Shown: piece by piece, positions 16,766 to 23,649 of the stretch
Layout: the number at the start of each line of letters is the position of its first letter
How positions within the stretch are numbered: position 1 is the first letter of the stretch
Source: a virus
Virus record (IMG/VR): IMGVR_UViG_3300008450_003920
Location: 1 to 25,638 of that record
Length of the DNA stretch: 25,638 nucleotides
Direction: 5' to 3' (one strand)
Made by a program: the position numbers and the translations under genes
The notes under the pieces: model-generated
What the model was told of the DNA's origin: nothing
Database searches by the model: none
The model's input: only the letters and a program-made list of their open reading frames with translations

Positions 16766-17680
16766 TTAAGTGTTGCCTACTGGTAGGTTGTTTGAACGAT
16801 ACCAACTCATACCTGCTGCCTGGCCGATAAGACCTGTTAGCAATGAGCGGTTACCGATGTCACTTAGGTTACCAATAGCAGCCTGTGTTACGCTGTTCAA
16901 CTGGCTAGCAATTGCATATTCAGTGGCTGGGCCAACGAATGCAACATATAGACCATCCTGACCAACTGGAGCATTTACTGCGCGGAGGTTGCTTACTGAC
17001 TTAGCAAAGTTGGAAAGTGTTAGAGCACTTGAACCAATTACGCTTGAGCCGTTCAACTTACGAACGAAAGTTGGGTAGATGTTGTTGAAACCGTTACGAA
17101 CTGTTGCACGGAACTGGTGAGTATCTAGATCTGGATCAAACCACATCTTAACTGTTGGCGCACGCTTTTCAGCATAGCCAAGAGCCATTGGGCTGATTAC
17201 GAAGTTAACTTCTGAGTTTGTTGAAGTTACAGATGCGTTACCATCCTGCTGTACGCTTGTGTTACCTGATGCACCACGAAGTGTTGTAAAACCTTCAATG
17301 TCTGTTGCCTGAGCAAGACCAGTTGAAAGTTGTGTTAGTAGTGCGTTACGAACTACTGACAAGCCACCATCTTCTAGTGATTCTTCAGTTACGTCACCGG
17401 CAACGCCCTTCTTGGTCATTGTGATGTTGACGTTGGTTGGCTGAACATTTGTTTCGGCTGCGGCAATAATTGAAGTACCTTCGCTTACGCTTGCGCCCTG
17501 TGTAAAGGCGTTTAGTTTTGGTACGCGAACCACATAGCCTGTTTCGCCAGCAATGCTGAAACGATTAAGGATAAAAGGTGCGTTTGGTAGCAATACCTGG
17601 TCCGAGAAAAAGGGCATGAGATCAGTTACGATATCAGTGTACAGTTGCTGGACCGAAGATTGTGTTGTTGGTGTTGGCAT
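16766..17680 (-). CDS. Major capsid protein
   Basis: A 304-aa protein from ATG 17680 with AGGAGAATAAA upstream. The segments GETGYVVRVPKLNAFTQGAS, AAAETNVQPTNVNITMTKKG and ITEESLEDGG-like VTEESLEDGG, followed by VRNALLTQLSTGLAQATDIE, are typical of HK97-fold capsid proteins (E-loop, then spine helix). A later VAFVGPATEYAIASQLNSV (beta strand, helix) fits the P-domain. It lies directly after the scaffold gene and before connector genes. No long N-terminal delta domain is evident, which agrees with a separate scaffold protein. Called by pattern and order, with good confidence. Confidence 0.88.
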   Translation of the reverse strand: MPTPTTQSSVQQLYTDIVTDLMPFFSDQVLLPNAPFILNRFSIAGETGYVVRVPKLNAFTQGASVSEGTSIIAAAETNVQPTNVNITMTKKGVAGDVTEESLEDGGLSVVRNALLTQLSTGLAQATDIEGFTTLRGASGNTSVQQDGNASVTSTNSEVNFVISPMALGYAEKRAPTVKMWFDPDLDTHQFRATVRNGFNNIYPTFVRKLNGSSVIGSSALTLSNFAKSVSNLRAVNAPVGQDGLYVAFVGPATEYAIASQLNSVTQAAIGNLSDIGNRSLLTGLIGQAAGMSWYRSNNLPVGNT

Positions 17681-17704
17681 TTTATTCTCCTATTCGGTTA
17701 ATTT

Positions 17705-18577
17705 TTATCTGGTGGGGCCAATCCCACGGGCTTTTCTTACCTTCTCGATTTGTTTCATTACCATATTATGTGTAACGTCGCTTCTACTTAGAGTTGGCTG
17801 ATATTGCCTAATCTGCATATAAGCATTTCTATATTCTGTATCGCTGCCGAGTCGACTGTCATCTACTGCTTTTACAGTATTAGGACTTTCGCCTAGGTCC
17901 ATTCCTGGCTCAGCGTTAACAACATTTATACCCTTCTTACCAAAGTTAAGACCTAGTGTGCGACCAACTGTTTCCACAGCAGTAGCATAGTCGGGTCTTT
18001 CACCATCAACAGTGAAGAAATCATCACCATTGCGTAATTGGAAACTTGAACCTTCTACAGCAAACATATTGCGGGCTTTCATTAAGTCTACAACAGCGGC
18101 TTTCTGTTCTTGGCTCCAACTTCCAGGCATAGCACCATATAAGTTAGTCATATGATCTTTTAACAGCAACTCTGTTTTTAGTTGACTTACTGTTTTTTGC
18201 AGTTCGTCCACTGTGGCTTCGCGTTTGGCAACCGCTTGCTTGAGTGCTTTGACATCTAATGTATGACTACCATCCTCTGTGAGGGGTGCAGTCTTTAGTG
18301 TCTTGATCACATCTTTAACATTGTCTAAACTATCAACTTCTAGTTCTCTGAGGAAACTATTCATTGCTTCGTTTTTAGCATTGCTAGCAATCTTATTTGT
18401 ATCGTCGCGAGTATAAATTCTCTGACCATTCAAATAGAACTTGCCATCACGCTGTTCGACTTTAGGTGCGTCGGATGTTGTTGATTCAGATTTAGTGTTT
18501 GCTTTTGCAACCTCAGAATCTGTAACTGATGCAATTTGGTCGGTTTGCACTTCCGTAACTGTGGATGCGTTATCCAT
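17705..18577 (-). CDS. Capsid scaffold / assembly protein
   Basis: A 290-aa protein from ATG 18577 with AAAGGAGAGAAGA upstream. The N-terminal 45 residues are low-complexity Ser/Thr/Glu. QRDGKFYLNGQRIYTRDD follows at 42-59, then a predicted coiled coil at about 108-141 (LKQAVAKREATVDELQKTVS), and a basic C-terminus (MVMKQIEKVRKARGIGPTR). Charged helical build with a basic end, lying between portal and capsid, is the usual scaffold arrangement; the basic tail would bind the capsid shell. No Ser-His or Asp protease motif was seen, so capsid maturation may not rely on a phage protease in this region. Confidence 0.75.
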   Translation of the reverse strand: MDNASTVTEVQTDQIASVTDSEVAKANTKSESTTSDAPKVEQRDGKFYLNGQRIYTRDDTNKIASNAKNEAMNSFLRELEVDSLDNVKDVIKTLKTAPLTEDGSHTLDVKALKQAVAKREATVDELQKTVSQLKTELLLKDHMTNLYGAMPGSWSQEQKAAVVDLMKARNMFAVEGSSFQLRNGDDFFTVDGERPDYATAVETVGRTLGLNFGKKGINVVNAEPGMDLGESPNTVKAVDDSRLGSDTEYRNAYMQIRQYQPTLSRSDVTHNMVMKQIEKVRKARGIGPTR

Positions 18578-18613
18578 TCTTCTCTCCTTTTAATCGCAGA
18601 AGTATTGCGTATA

Positions 18614-20431
18614 TTATAAACTGTTTTCTGAGAAACTGGAATCAATCAATTGCTTCATACGAGTCTTGAGTTTTTCCTTCATCTCATCTAAAAATTCTTC
18701 ATCGGAACCTTCTTCCATATCATCAGATTCTTCGTATTTCTCTGATTCCATTTCTTCAATTGGTTCCCACTTGGCACACCAGTAGTTTTCACGCACTGGT
18801 GCAGCAAATTTTGCACATTGGCCAGCCATGAAGTATTCACAGTTGGCACAATTTTGTCCCTCTGGTACTGCATCACTGCTGGCACTTTGATATAGTTCTG
18901 GTAATGTAACAGGAATTGCTTCACCATCAGGATATGTTCTACCTGGAATGTTTGGCAATTCTTCTGACGCCATTTCTGGCATTTCAATTTCTTCTTTGAC
19001 AAATCTAGTTTGATATTCTGTAATTAGATTCATCAAATCATTTACTTCAGCAATTTCTGTGGTTAAGCCTTTGCTGCTGTACAATCTGTTGTAACTCACA
19101 GTTAGATCTGTGGGCAGAGGCTTGTTCAACCAATCAAACCATATGAGCCACATCTTATATTCCCAGTTCTCTAGGCAAGTGGCTTTCTTACGAATGAATG
19201 CTTCTAGTTTGCTGTCATACTGTTCAATCTGTGCGCCACTGCGGCTAGCACGGATTAGATCCTCTGTGCGGATCATTGCGACCTGATTCATCTTGTCAAT
19301 CTTTTGATCAATCAACTCGCGTAATTCTTTGATACTGTCTAAGGGTGGTGCACGAAATTCAAACACATAGTTAGGTGTGCCACCAATGCTGGCAGGTACA
19401 CGCACAATGGTACCAGGCTCTGCACCTAACGCACCATCGTTAATTTTTGCTGTGTCCTCGTCTACAATGTTAACTGGATGAGCACCGTATGAGATTGAAC
19501 TGTAAATTTCTGCGCTGTCACCATAGATGCTGCGCTGAATCTGTGCAATGTCAAAGATTGGTGTGTGACCAATGCCGTTATAAATCTTATTGCTTTGGTA
19601 AACTGGTTCTACTGGAATGTAACCCAGTTCATTGATGCTTTGTATTACATAGTAACCATGAGGATAATCTTCATTCTCATCATCACTTTCAAAGTATACT
19701 GCTTCGTCAGGGAGATCTACTTCTAGTTCTTCTACCTTGGGAACAAACACAATATCAATGTTATCTTTGGTAATGTATTGGAAGATATCCATTTGACTGT
19801 CGCTGCTTACACGCAACACAATCTTTGACAGTTCTAGGTCACCGGCAGCGGTGTAACTGTACTTCCAGTTTGGTACGTCAATGGGACTAAACATGCGCCA
19901 ACGAGCATAGTTACTGCCCAAGGGCTTGATGCAACTGGTCCAAACCACACCATATACTGTGGTGTAGATATCAACCATGCTTACAAACTCGTTGATGCTG
20001 TTGCCTTCTCCATCTACGTCATTGATAAAATCTTGTACGTCTGGCAACTCTGGCAATTCACGCACAGGTGTATTGCGGAACAAGATACTGTTGTATTCAC
20101 TTACATACAGTCTTGTATAGGGAAATAATGGTACATTCTGTAGTTTCTCTAAGTAGAAACTGCTCAAGTACTGTTCGCCGCGTTCGTTAGCACTCTTACT
20201 GTCACTGACTGCAATACTGCTGTACTTGCCGGTTAGACGACCATCATCATCCATGTCATAGGTGCGGATTACTTCGCTGGGAGTAGCATCATCAATTGAA
20301 TAACGCTTTAAATATTTTGCGTCTCTGTACTCTACCCCGCCCCAGTATGAGCGTACTGCAAGTCTCCAGTCGTCCACATATCTAGCATACAGATCATGTG
20401 TGCCGGTTATAAAGTTTAAGTAGTCACTCAC
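18614..20431 (-). CDS. Portal protein with C-terminal four-Cys motif
   Basis: A 605-aa protein from GTG 20431 (CGGAGA 10 bases before), in the position of the portal of a head module. The crown/stem-like middle includes SRSGAQIEQYDSKLEAFIRK followed by a helix with KMWLIWFDWLNKP (about 400-445), typical of portals. The C-terminus has a metal-type cluster: C528-x2-C531-x7-C539-x12-C552, ending AAPVRENYWCAKWEP. After it comes an acidic stretch (ESDDMEEGSDEEFLDEM) and a basic helix. C-x6-V-x3-YWC-x2-W closely resembles the signature of high-potential iron-sulfur proteins, with Tyr for Gly. The portal forms the dodecameric DNA gate and binds the terminase. The fold call is from order and sequence style; the cluster is directly visible, but its metal is inferred. 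Confidence 0.88.
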   Translation of the reverse strand: MSDYLNFITGTHDLYARYVDDWRLAVRSYWGGVEYRDAKYLKRYSIDDATPSEVIRTYDMDDDGRLTGKYSSIAVSDSKSANERGEQYLSSFYLEKLQNVPLFPYTRLYVSEYNSILFRNTPVRELPELPDVQDFINDVDGEGNSINEFVSMVDIYTTVYGVVWTSCIKPLGSNYARWRMFSPIDVPNWKYSYTAAGDLELSKIVLRVSSDSQMDIFQYITKDNIDIVFVPKVEELEVDLPDEAVYFESDDENEDYPHGYYVIQSINELGYIPVEPVYQSNKIYNGIGHTPIFDIAQIQRSIYGDSAEIYSSISYGAHPVNIVDEDTAKINDGALGAEPGTIVRVPASIGGTPNYVFEFRAPPLDSIKELRELIDQKIDKMNQVAMIRTEDLIRASRSGAQIEQYDSKLEAFIRKKATCLENWEYKMWLIWFDWLNKPLPTDLTVSYNRLYSSKGLTTEIAEVNDLMNLITEYQTRFVKEEIEMPEMASEELPNIPGRTYPDGEAIPVTLPELYQSASSDAVPEGQNCANCEYFMAGQCAKFAAPVRENYWCAKWEPIEEMESEKYEESDDMEEGSDEEFLDEMKEKLKTRMKQLIDSSFSENSL

Positions 20432-20495
20432 AGGTGAGTCTCCGCGGTTTTAAATTCGTCTGCCAAACGCATTTAGCGCCATAATGACGCTGTTT

Positions 20496-20503
20496 TATTT
20501 ATC
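20496..20503 (-). promoter_or_regulatory. Possible T4-late-like promoter upstream of the portal gene
   Basis: The minus strand reads GATAAATA, followed by an A-rich stretch, about 65 bases before the portal GTG and just past the stop of the upstream small ORF. It resembles the T4 late consensus TATAAATA. The same kind of octamer lies before the small terminase gene and the 174-aa gene. Evidence is sequence likeness and placement only. Confidence 0.35.
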
Positions 20504-20508
20504 TGTAC

Positions 20509-20652
20509 TTATAAAATCAATGTGTCTTTTGACGGGTTTTGACCCTGAGGCGCATATTTGTCAGGGTTATAAGTCTTGTTCTTTCGACTTTGATTTCTCT
20601 TTGTTCTCTTCACTTGTAATCGTTTTTGTCTTGCCTTGTCTGTCTTCTTCAT
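20509..20652 (-). CDS. Small very basic protein, 47 aa
   Basis: From ATG 20652 with the strong site AAAGGAGAACAGGC to TAA 20509. MKKTDKARQKRLQVKRTKRN is followed by QSRKNKTYNPDKYAPQGQNP and a short SKDTLIL tail: a highly Lys/Arg-rich N-terminal half, then a Pro/Asn tail. It overlaps the C-terminal 86 bases of the WDRIFG protein gene in another frame. The strong ribosome site argues for real translation. DNA or RNA binding is a guess from charge. Confidence 0.65.
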   Translation of the reverse strand: MKKTDKARQKRLQVKRTKRNQSRKNKTYNPDKYAPQGQNPSKDTLIL

Positions 20653-20761
20653 GCCTGTTCTCCTTTATACCAAATATGCGATCCCAGTTATCTTCAAACT
20701 GTTCTCTGTATTTTATAGGGCGGACGCGACTGCCTTTGCCGCCATGCCAACTCTTACTCAT
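20567..20761 (-). CDS. WDRIFG-motif microprotein, 64 aa (copy 2)
   Basis: Start set at ATG 20761, which overlaps the stop of the preceding gene; a longer upstream version of the frame is unlikely. The protein begins MSKSWHGGKGSRVRPI and carries FEDNWDRIFGIKE at 22-34. It ends in a highly charged tail of Lys, Glu and Ser. The same WDRIFG word ends the neighbouring 71-aa protein. To my knowledge WDRIFG-ending small proteins recur in marine phages with no known function. The charged tail overlaps the 47-aa basic protein, so its last 29 codons are constrained by two frames. Confidence 0.7.
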   Translation of the reverse strand: MSKSWHGGKGSRVRPIKYREQFEDNWDRIFGIKENRHEEDRQGKTKTITSEENKEKSKSKEQDL

Positions 20762-20969
20762 CACTGTCCTGCTTACCAAATATTCTATCCCAACCATCCT
20801 TATAGGCTTGGCTACCACCAGCAACACGACTGCCTGATGTGCTGCTGGGACGGAAGCCTTCTGCAATATCGCGGGCCTCTCTCAACACAGGATCCTTGGC
20901 AATAAGACTTTCATTCTTACGCCACTGACTGCTGTTCTTTTCTGGTACTGCTGATTTCTTGTCGCTCAT
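20754..20969 (-). CDS. WDRIFG-motif microprotein, 71 aa (copy 1)
   Basis: From ATG 20969 with GAGGCTCTAAT upstream to TAA 20754. It begins MSDKKSAVPEKNSSQWRKNE, has a charged helix LIAKDPVLREARDIAEGFRP, a Ser/Gly linker and then YKDGWDRIFGKQDSDE at the end. The last bases overlap the next ATG. The motif WDRIFG is shared with the following gene, suggesting a paralogous pair or a common docking peptide. No known function. Confidence 0.7.
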   Translation of the reverse strand: MSDKKSAVPEKNSSQWRKNESLIAKDPVLREARDIAEGFRPSSTSGSRVAGGSQAYKDGWDRIFGKQDSDE

Positions 20970-20970
20970 A

Positions 20971-21180
20971 TTAGAGCCTCAATTGACTGTCTTTGCGTGG
21001 TGAGATCTCATTGCCATAACCACCTAACAACAGTGGCACAGCCAGTAACCACCACCATGGGCTAGCATAACCTAACACAATAGCCCAAAATAGACTTAGT
21101 CCTGATAATGTTAGCGTGTTTAATGGTCCGGTCTTAACGCTGCTTTCTTTATTCATGTACGGTACTTCTGGTAGTCGCAT
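20971..21180 (-). CDS. Small membrane protein, 69 aa (holin-like in shape)
   Basis: From ATG 21180 with GGAGGATTTCC upstream. After a 20-residue polar start (MRLPEVPYMNKESSVKTGPL) come two adjacent hydrophobic segments (LSGLSLFWAIVLGYA and WWWLLAVPLLLGGYG) and a polar tail (NEISPRKDSQLRL): a two-helix membrane hairpin. Size and topology recall small holins, but no lysis gene is next to it and the identity is open. It begins inside the end of the previous gene. Confidence 0.65.
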   Translation of the reverse strand: MRLPEVPYMNKESSVKTGPLNTLTLSGLSLFWAIVLGYASPWWWLLAVPLLLGGYGNEISPRKDSQLRL

Positions 21181-21370
21181 GGAAATCCTCCTCTGTTGTT
21201 ACGACACATTGCACACCTAGTGCGCCTGTTTGACTCATATGACGCTTTACAATTAGTTCACCATCGCTCTCATCTTCGCAAAACCAATAGCGTGTGATTT
21301 CTTCTGTATTGTTAGGCATCAATTCCTTGTTATATCTAAACTTGCCTATTACTACTAATTTAGAACTCAT
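21149..21370 (-). CDS. Hypothetical protein, 73 aa
   Basis: From ATG 21370, overlapping the stop of the 59-aa gene, to 21149. It begins MSSKLVVIGKFRYNKELMPN and continues TRYWFCEDESDGELIVKRHM, then VQCVVTTEEDFHATT. Beta-strand-rich and acidic, with no recognised family. The ribosome site is GAGGGGTGG a few bases upstream. Position in a chain of overlapping small ORFs between large terminase and portal supports it. Confidence 0.6.
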   Translation of the reverse strand: MSSKLVVIGKFRYNKELMPNNTEEITRYWFCEDESDGELIVKRHMSQTGALGVQCVVTTEEDFHATTRSTVHE

Positions 21371-21539
21371 CTGCCCACCCCTCTGCTACAACACTATAAT
21401 GATTGGTATCTAAACTTTCCAAGTAATCCACTAACTTGTCGTAGCAACTGTCACAGTCTGGACCTTGTATACGCACTTCCATGTTTACACCATTGCCATA
21501 GTGTATGATCACATCTAGTTCATAGAGGTAGGAATTCAT
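21360..21539 (-). CDS. Hypothetical protein, 59 aa
   Basis: The frame opens further upstream (to 21650), but the start at ATG 21539 has GGAGGAG 8 bases before it and avoids long overlap with the previous gene. MNSYLYELDVIIHYGNGVNM is followed by EVRIQGPDCDSCYDKLVDYL and a short acidic end. It contains C-D-S-C, a possible metal or redox pair. Overlaps both neighbours by a few bases. No family recognised. Confidence 0.6.
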   Translation of the reverse strand: MNSYLYELDVIIHYGNGVNMEVRIQGPDCDSCYDKLVDYLESLDTNHYSVVAEGWADEF

Positions 21540-21738
21540 CAGCATCTCCTCCAACATAGTGTGCAGTGAGTTCGATAACTCGCGTACCGGGTGGTGTGTT
21601 TTCATCCAACCAAGCCAGGCTAGTGGCTTTGGCTTGCTCCAGCGTGTCACCCCTAAAGCGTTTTACATAGCCCTGTGTCTTGCGCCGCTTACCTTCTGGT
21701 GTGGGTTCAAATACTGTTAGTACTAGTTCTACCTGCAT
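21520..21738 (-). CDS. Hypothetical protein, 72 aa
   Basis: ATG 21738, just after the large terminase stop, with AGGAAG nearby. MQVELVLTVFEPTPEGKRRK, then VKRFRGDTLEQAKATSLAWL and ENTPPGTRVIELTAHYVGGD. Alpha/beta appearance with a GDTLEQAK helix. No recognised family. Its last 20 bases overlap the 59-aa gene, as in a translationally coupled chain. Confidence 0.65.
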   Translation of the reverse strand: MQVELVLTVFEPTPEGKRRKTQGYVKRFRGDTLEQAKATSLAWLDENTPPGTRVIELTAHYVGGDADEFLPL

Positions 21739-21739
21739 A

Positions 21740-22981
21740 TCAAAATCTTCCTGTGTTACGTCTAATTTGACTCACGCTATCGCGATTGTAATCTACTCGC
21801 AGAGGATACAAATGATTGACCACATAGCCTAATGCGTCATTGAAATGATCATATCCTGTGTCTTTGCTGGGCTGACGTGTGCCTTCTTTATATGTATGCT
21901 TGCGTAGGCCCTCTATGAGGCGTTTACAGGCAGGCTCCACTGTTAAGCGTCTAACACCAGTGCCGCTACAAAACGCACTATTAACTGCGGCAATACGATC
22001 TGCTACTGCGGGGTTTACTGATCCTACTCGGAGATCAAATCCTGCATTTTTGAGAATGATATGATCTGTGATACCATGAGCACTGGTGCGTCGTTGCGAT
22101 CCGCTGGCATCAGGATACACGCTGACACGATGTTGAGGATAGCGACGTCGTATCTCATCCACCATCTCATGTGTGTTGGTACCATATATCTCAATCTCAT
22201 CAACTATGTGAAAGCCCTCGCGATGTTGAAAGCCCACAACAGCACAGCCAGGATCGACGTTGAAGTCCATGCCAATGTGCAAGGGCGTTCTATCATTGAG
22301 TGGTTCATCCCATTTAGTAATGTTCTCATCAGCAAACGCATAGTAGATAATATTTGTAATGTTGAGGAACTGAGCCATGTACTCTTGGTTGTAAGTACGC
22401 TCATCTAGATCACTGCGTGCTTGCTCTAGTTCTTCGGCTGTGACATTGCCACCTTCTGCTGTGGTAAACTGCCAACTGTGCCAATTCTCTGAACTTTGAC
22501 CATGTAGATAAAGATCATAAAAGAAGTCGCGTCCTTTGGGTGAACCAATGATAAGAGCACTTCCCAATCTATCTGATAGGATGGGGCGAATAACACTTTG
22601 CCATGTTGTTTCTAAATCGGGAATGTCGGCTGCCTCATCTATGACCACATGGTCTGCACCGATTCCCCTTATACTGTCAGGGTTGTCCGCACTTCGCAAC
22701 ATGATCTGACTGCCATTTACCAGCGTAATGGTAAGGTCACTTTCGTTAACACGCTTGACCCAGCGTCTAGACCCCAACAGTACTTTCAAGTCATCCCAAA
22801 CAATTTGTTTAGCCATGCGATATGAGGGTGCAATGTACAGCACACGCTTACCAGGATTGGCTGCTACTTTGACCATACTGCTGATGCTGGCATAGGTCTT
22901 GCCGAAACGTCGTCCGGCTGCTACGACCTTAAAGCGAGCATCACTGGTGATTATAGTTTGTTGAGGGAGTGTTAATCGCAA
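21740..22981 (-). CDS. terL: Terminase large subunit
   Basis: A 413-aa DNA packaging motor protein. It has Walker A (AGRRFGKT, 22-29), Walker B with the catalytic Glu (VVIDEAAD, D115/E116) and a C-terminal RNase H-like nuclease with acidic residues in GMDFNVDPGCAVV (D239), YPDASG and DHFNDALGY (D382). It couples ATP hydrolysis to pumping DNA through the portal and cuts the concatemer. The start is TTG at 22981: in that frame the nearest upstream stop is only 15 bases away and no ATG lies between, so a TTG (or a slightly internal) start is needed. It follows the small subunit gene by about 27 bases. Confidence 0.95.
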   Translation of the reverse strand: MRLTLPQQTIITSDARFKVVAAGRRFGKTYASISSMVKVAANPGKRVLYIAPSYRMAKQIVWDDLKVLLGSRRWVKRVNESDLTITLVNGSQIMLRSADNPDSIRGIGADHVVIDEAADIPDLETTWQSVIRPILSDRLGSALIIGSPKGRDFFYDLYLHGQSSENWHSWQFTTAEGGNVTAEELEQARSDLDERTYNQEYMAQFLNITNIIYYAFADENITKWDEPLNDRTPLHIGMDFNVDPGCAVVGFQHREGFHIVDEIEIYGTNTHEMVDEIRRRYPQHRVSVYPDASGSQRRTSAHGITDHIILKNAGFDLRVGSVNPAVADRIAAVNSAFCSGTGVRRLTVEPACKRLIEGLRKHTYKEGTRQPSKDTGYDHFNDALGYVVNHLYPLRVDYNRDSVSQIRRNTGRF

Positions 22982-23007
22982 TCTGCATATCCATTATCTG
23001 TAAATCT

Positions 23008-23445
23008 TTAATCTTTCGACTCTAACCATGGCAGCACTTGACTGCTTTCCGTGTTGATAGGATTATCCGCAAAGCCCATGATATTTTTTGAGAGCCAGAT
23101 TTGCATGGTGGGATTCATCTTATCAATAGCGTTACTCAACATTGCTTCCATAAGTTTTTGTTTGGTAACATTGCGATAACGCTCTACTTCTTGTTTAAAG
23201 TGATCGCGGAAAGTGTTTTCTTTTACACCAAAGAACTCGGCCATGTCTCTGTAACTGAGATGTAGTGCTGCTAGTTTACGCACTTGTTCTAAGGGCACAA
23301 CACGCTGATTATCATCCTTGCCCACAATGATGCCCTTTACTGTGGCAACGCCCAGTCGGCGCTTGGGTTGGACACGAGGTATTTCTACCGCACCTTCTTC
23401 TAGGTAATCCCATTCCTCAGGATTGATATCGTGCTCTTCTGTCAT
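23008..23445 (-). CDS. terS: Terminase small subunit
   Basis: A 145-aa protein. The frame opens with GTG at 23478, but ATG 23445 has the strong site AGAGGAAAGT just upstream and is chosen. A helix-turn-helix appears in LEQVRKLAALHLSYRDMAEF with FGVKENTFRDHFKQEV (about 70-105), as in DNA-binding small terminases. The C-terminus, with MNPTMQIWLSKNIMGFADNP, resembles the oligomer/TerL contact region. It recognises the packaging site and loads TerL. It lies directly before terL and after a 171-base non-coding block that could hold its binding site. Confidence 0.85.
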   Translation of the reverse strand: MTEEHDINPEEWDYLEEGAVEIPRVQPKRRLGVATVKGIIVGKDDNQRVVPLEQVRKLAALHLSYRDMAEFFGVKENTFRDHFKQEVERYRNVTKQKLMEAMLSNAIDKMNPTMQIWLSKNIMGFADNPINTESSQVLPWLESKD

Positions 23446-23504
23446 ACTTTCCTCTCTGTGATGACCCACAGTAATCACTTTTGTTCGCTGTGCGGGCGTA
23501 TTGT

Positions 23505-23512
23505 ATATTTAG
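23505..23512 (-). promoter_or_regulatory. Possible T4-late-like promoter upstream of terS
   Basis: The minus strand reads CTAAATAT about 60 bases before the terS ATG, next to a 15-base palindrome. It resembles the T4 late consensus and the ATAAATA octamers before the portal and the 174-aa gene. A sigma-70 reading (TTGAAC then TACAAT) exists but has a poor 15-base spacing. Confidence 0.3.
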
Positions 23513-23527
23513 TTTGAACAGTTCAAA
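23513..23527. repeat. Perfect 15-base palindrome TTTGAAC-A-GTTCAAA
   Basis: A perfect dyad of two 7-base arms around a single A, in the non-coding block upstream of terS and directly beside the CTAAATAT octamer. Such odd-length dyads are typical dimer-binding operators or nicking sites. No matching second copy was noticed elsewhere in the window by eye. Confidence 0.7.
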
Positions 23528-23649
23528 ATGGCGCTAAAAGGGCCGCCTAATGTGCTGAAGTTGATTATGGATCACTGCCTATTACTGTGAGATTGGGCTC
23601 CCACGCTAATTCCACAGTACCATCAGCACATTAGGTCTTACGCAACAGT

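Larger units (their letters stand above)
23479..23649. other. Non-coding block rich in inverted repeats before terS
   Basis: A 171-base gap with no good ORF. It contains a 13-base perfect inverted repeat, CCTAATGTGCTGA (23546-23558) with TCAGCACATTAGG (23623-23635). Enclosed in it are a second stem, TACTGTG/CACAGTA (23583-23589, 23613-23619), and a small TGAT/ATCA hairpin (23562-23574). Nearby are the palindrome at 23513-23527 and another CCACAGTA at 23466-23473. This could fold as a multi-branched RNA or serve as a cos/pac region for the terminase. Confidence 0.75.

Noticed and set aside
18430-18645. Minus-strand 71-aa ORF over the scaffold start
   Set aside because: Alternate frame of the scaffold gene, no ribosome site, Gln/Leu/Lys-biased shadow composition.
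22061-22408. Plus-strand 115-aa ORF
   Set aside because: Antisense to the large terminase gene.
23540-23640. tRNA or tmRNA reading of the structured block before terS
   Set aside because: The 13-bp outer stem, missing T-loop and lack of a CCA-type end do not fit a tRNA.
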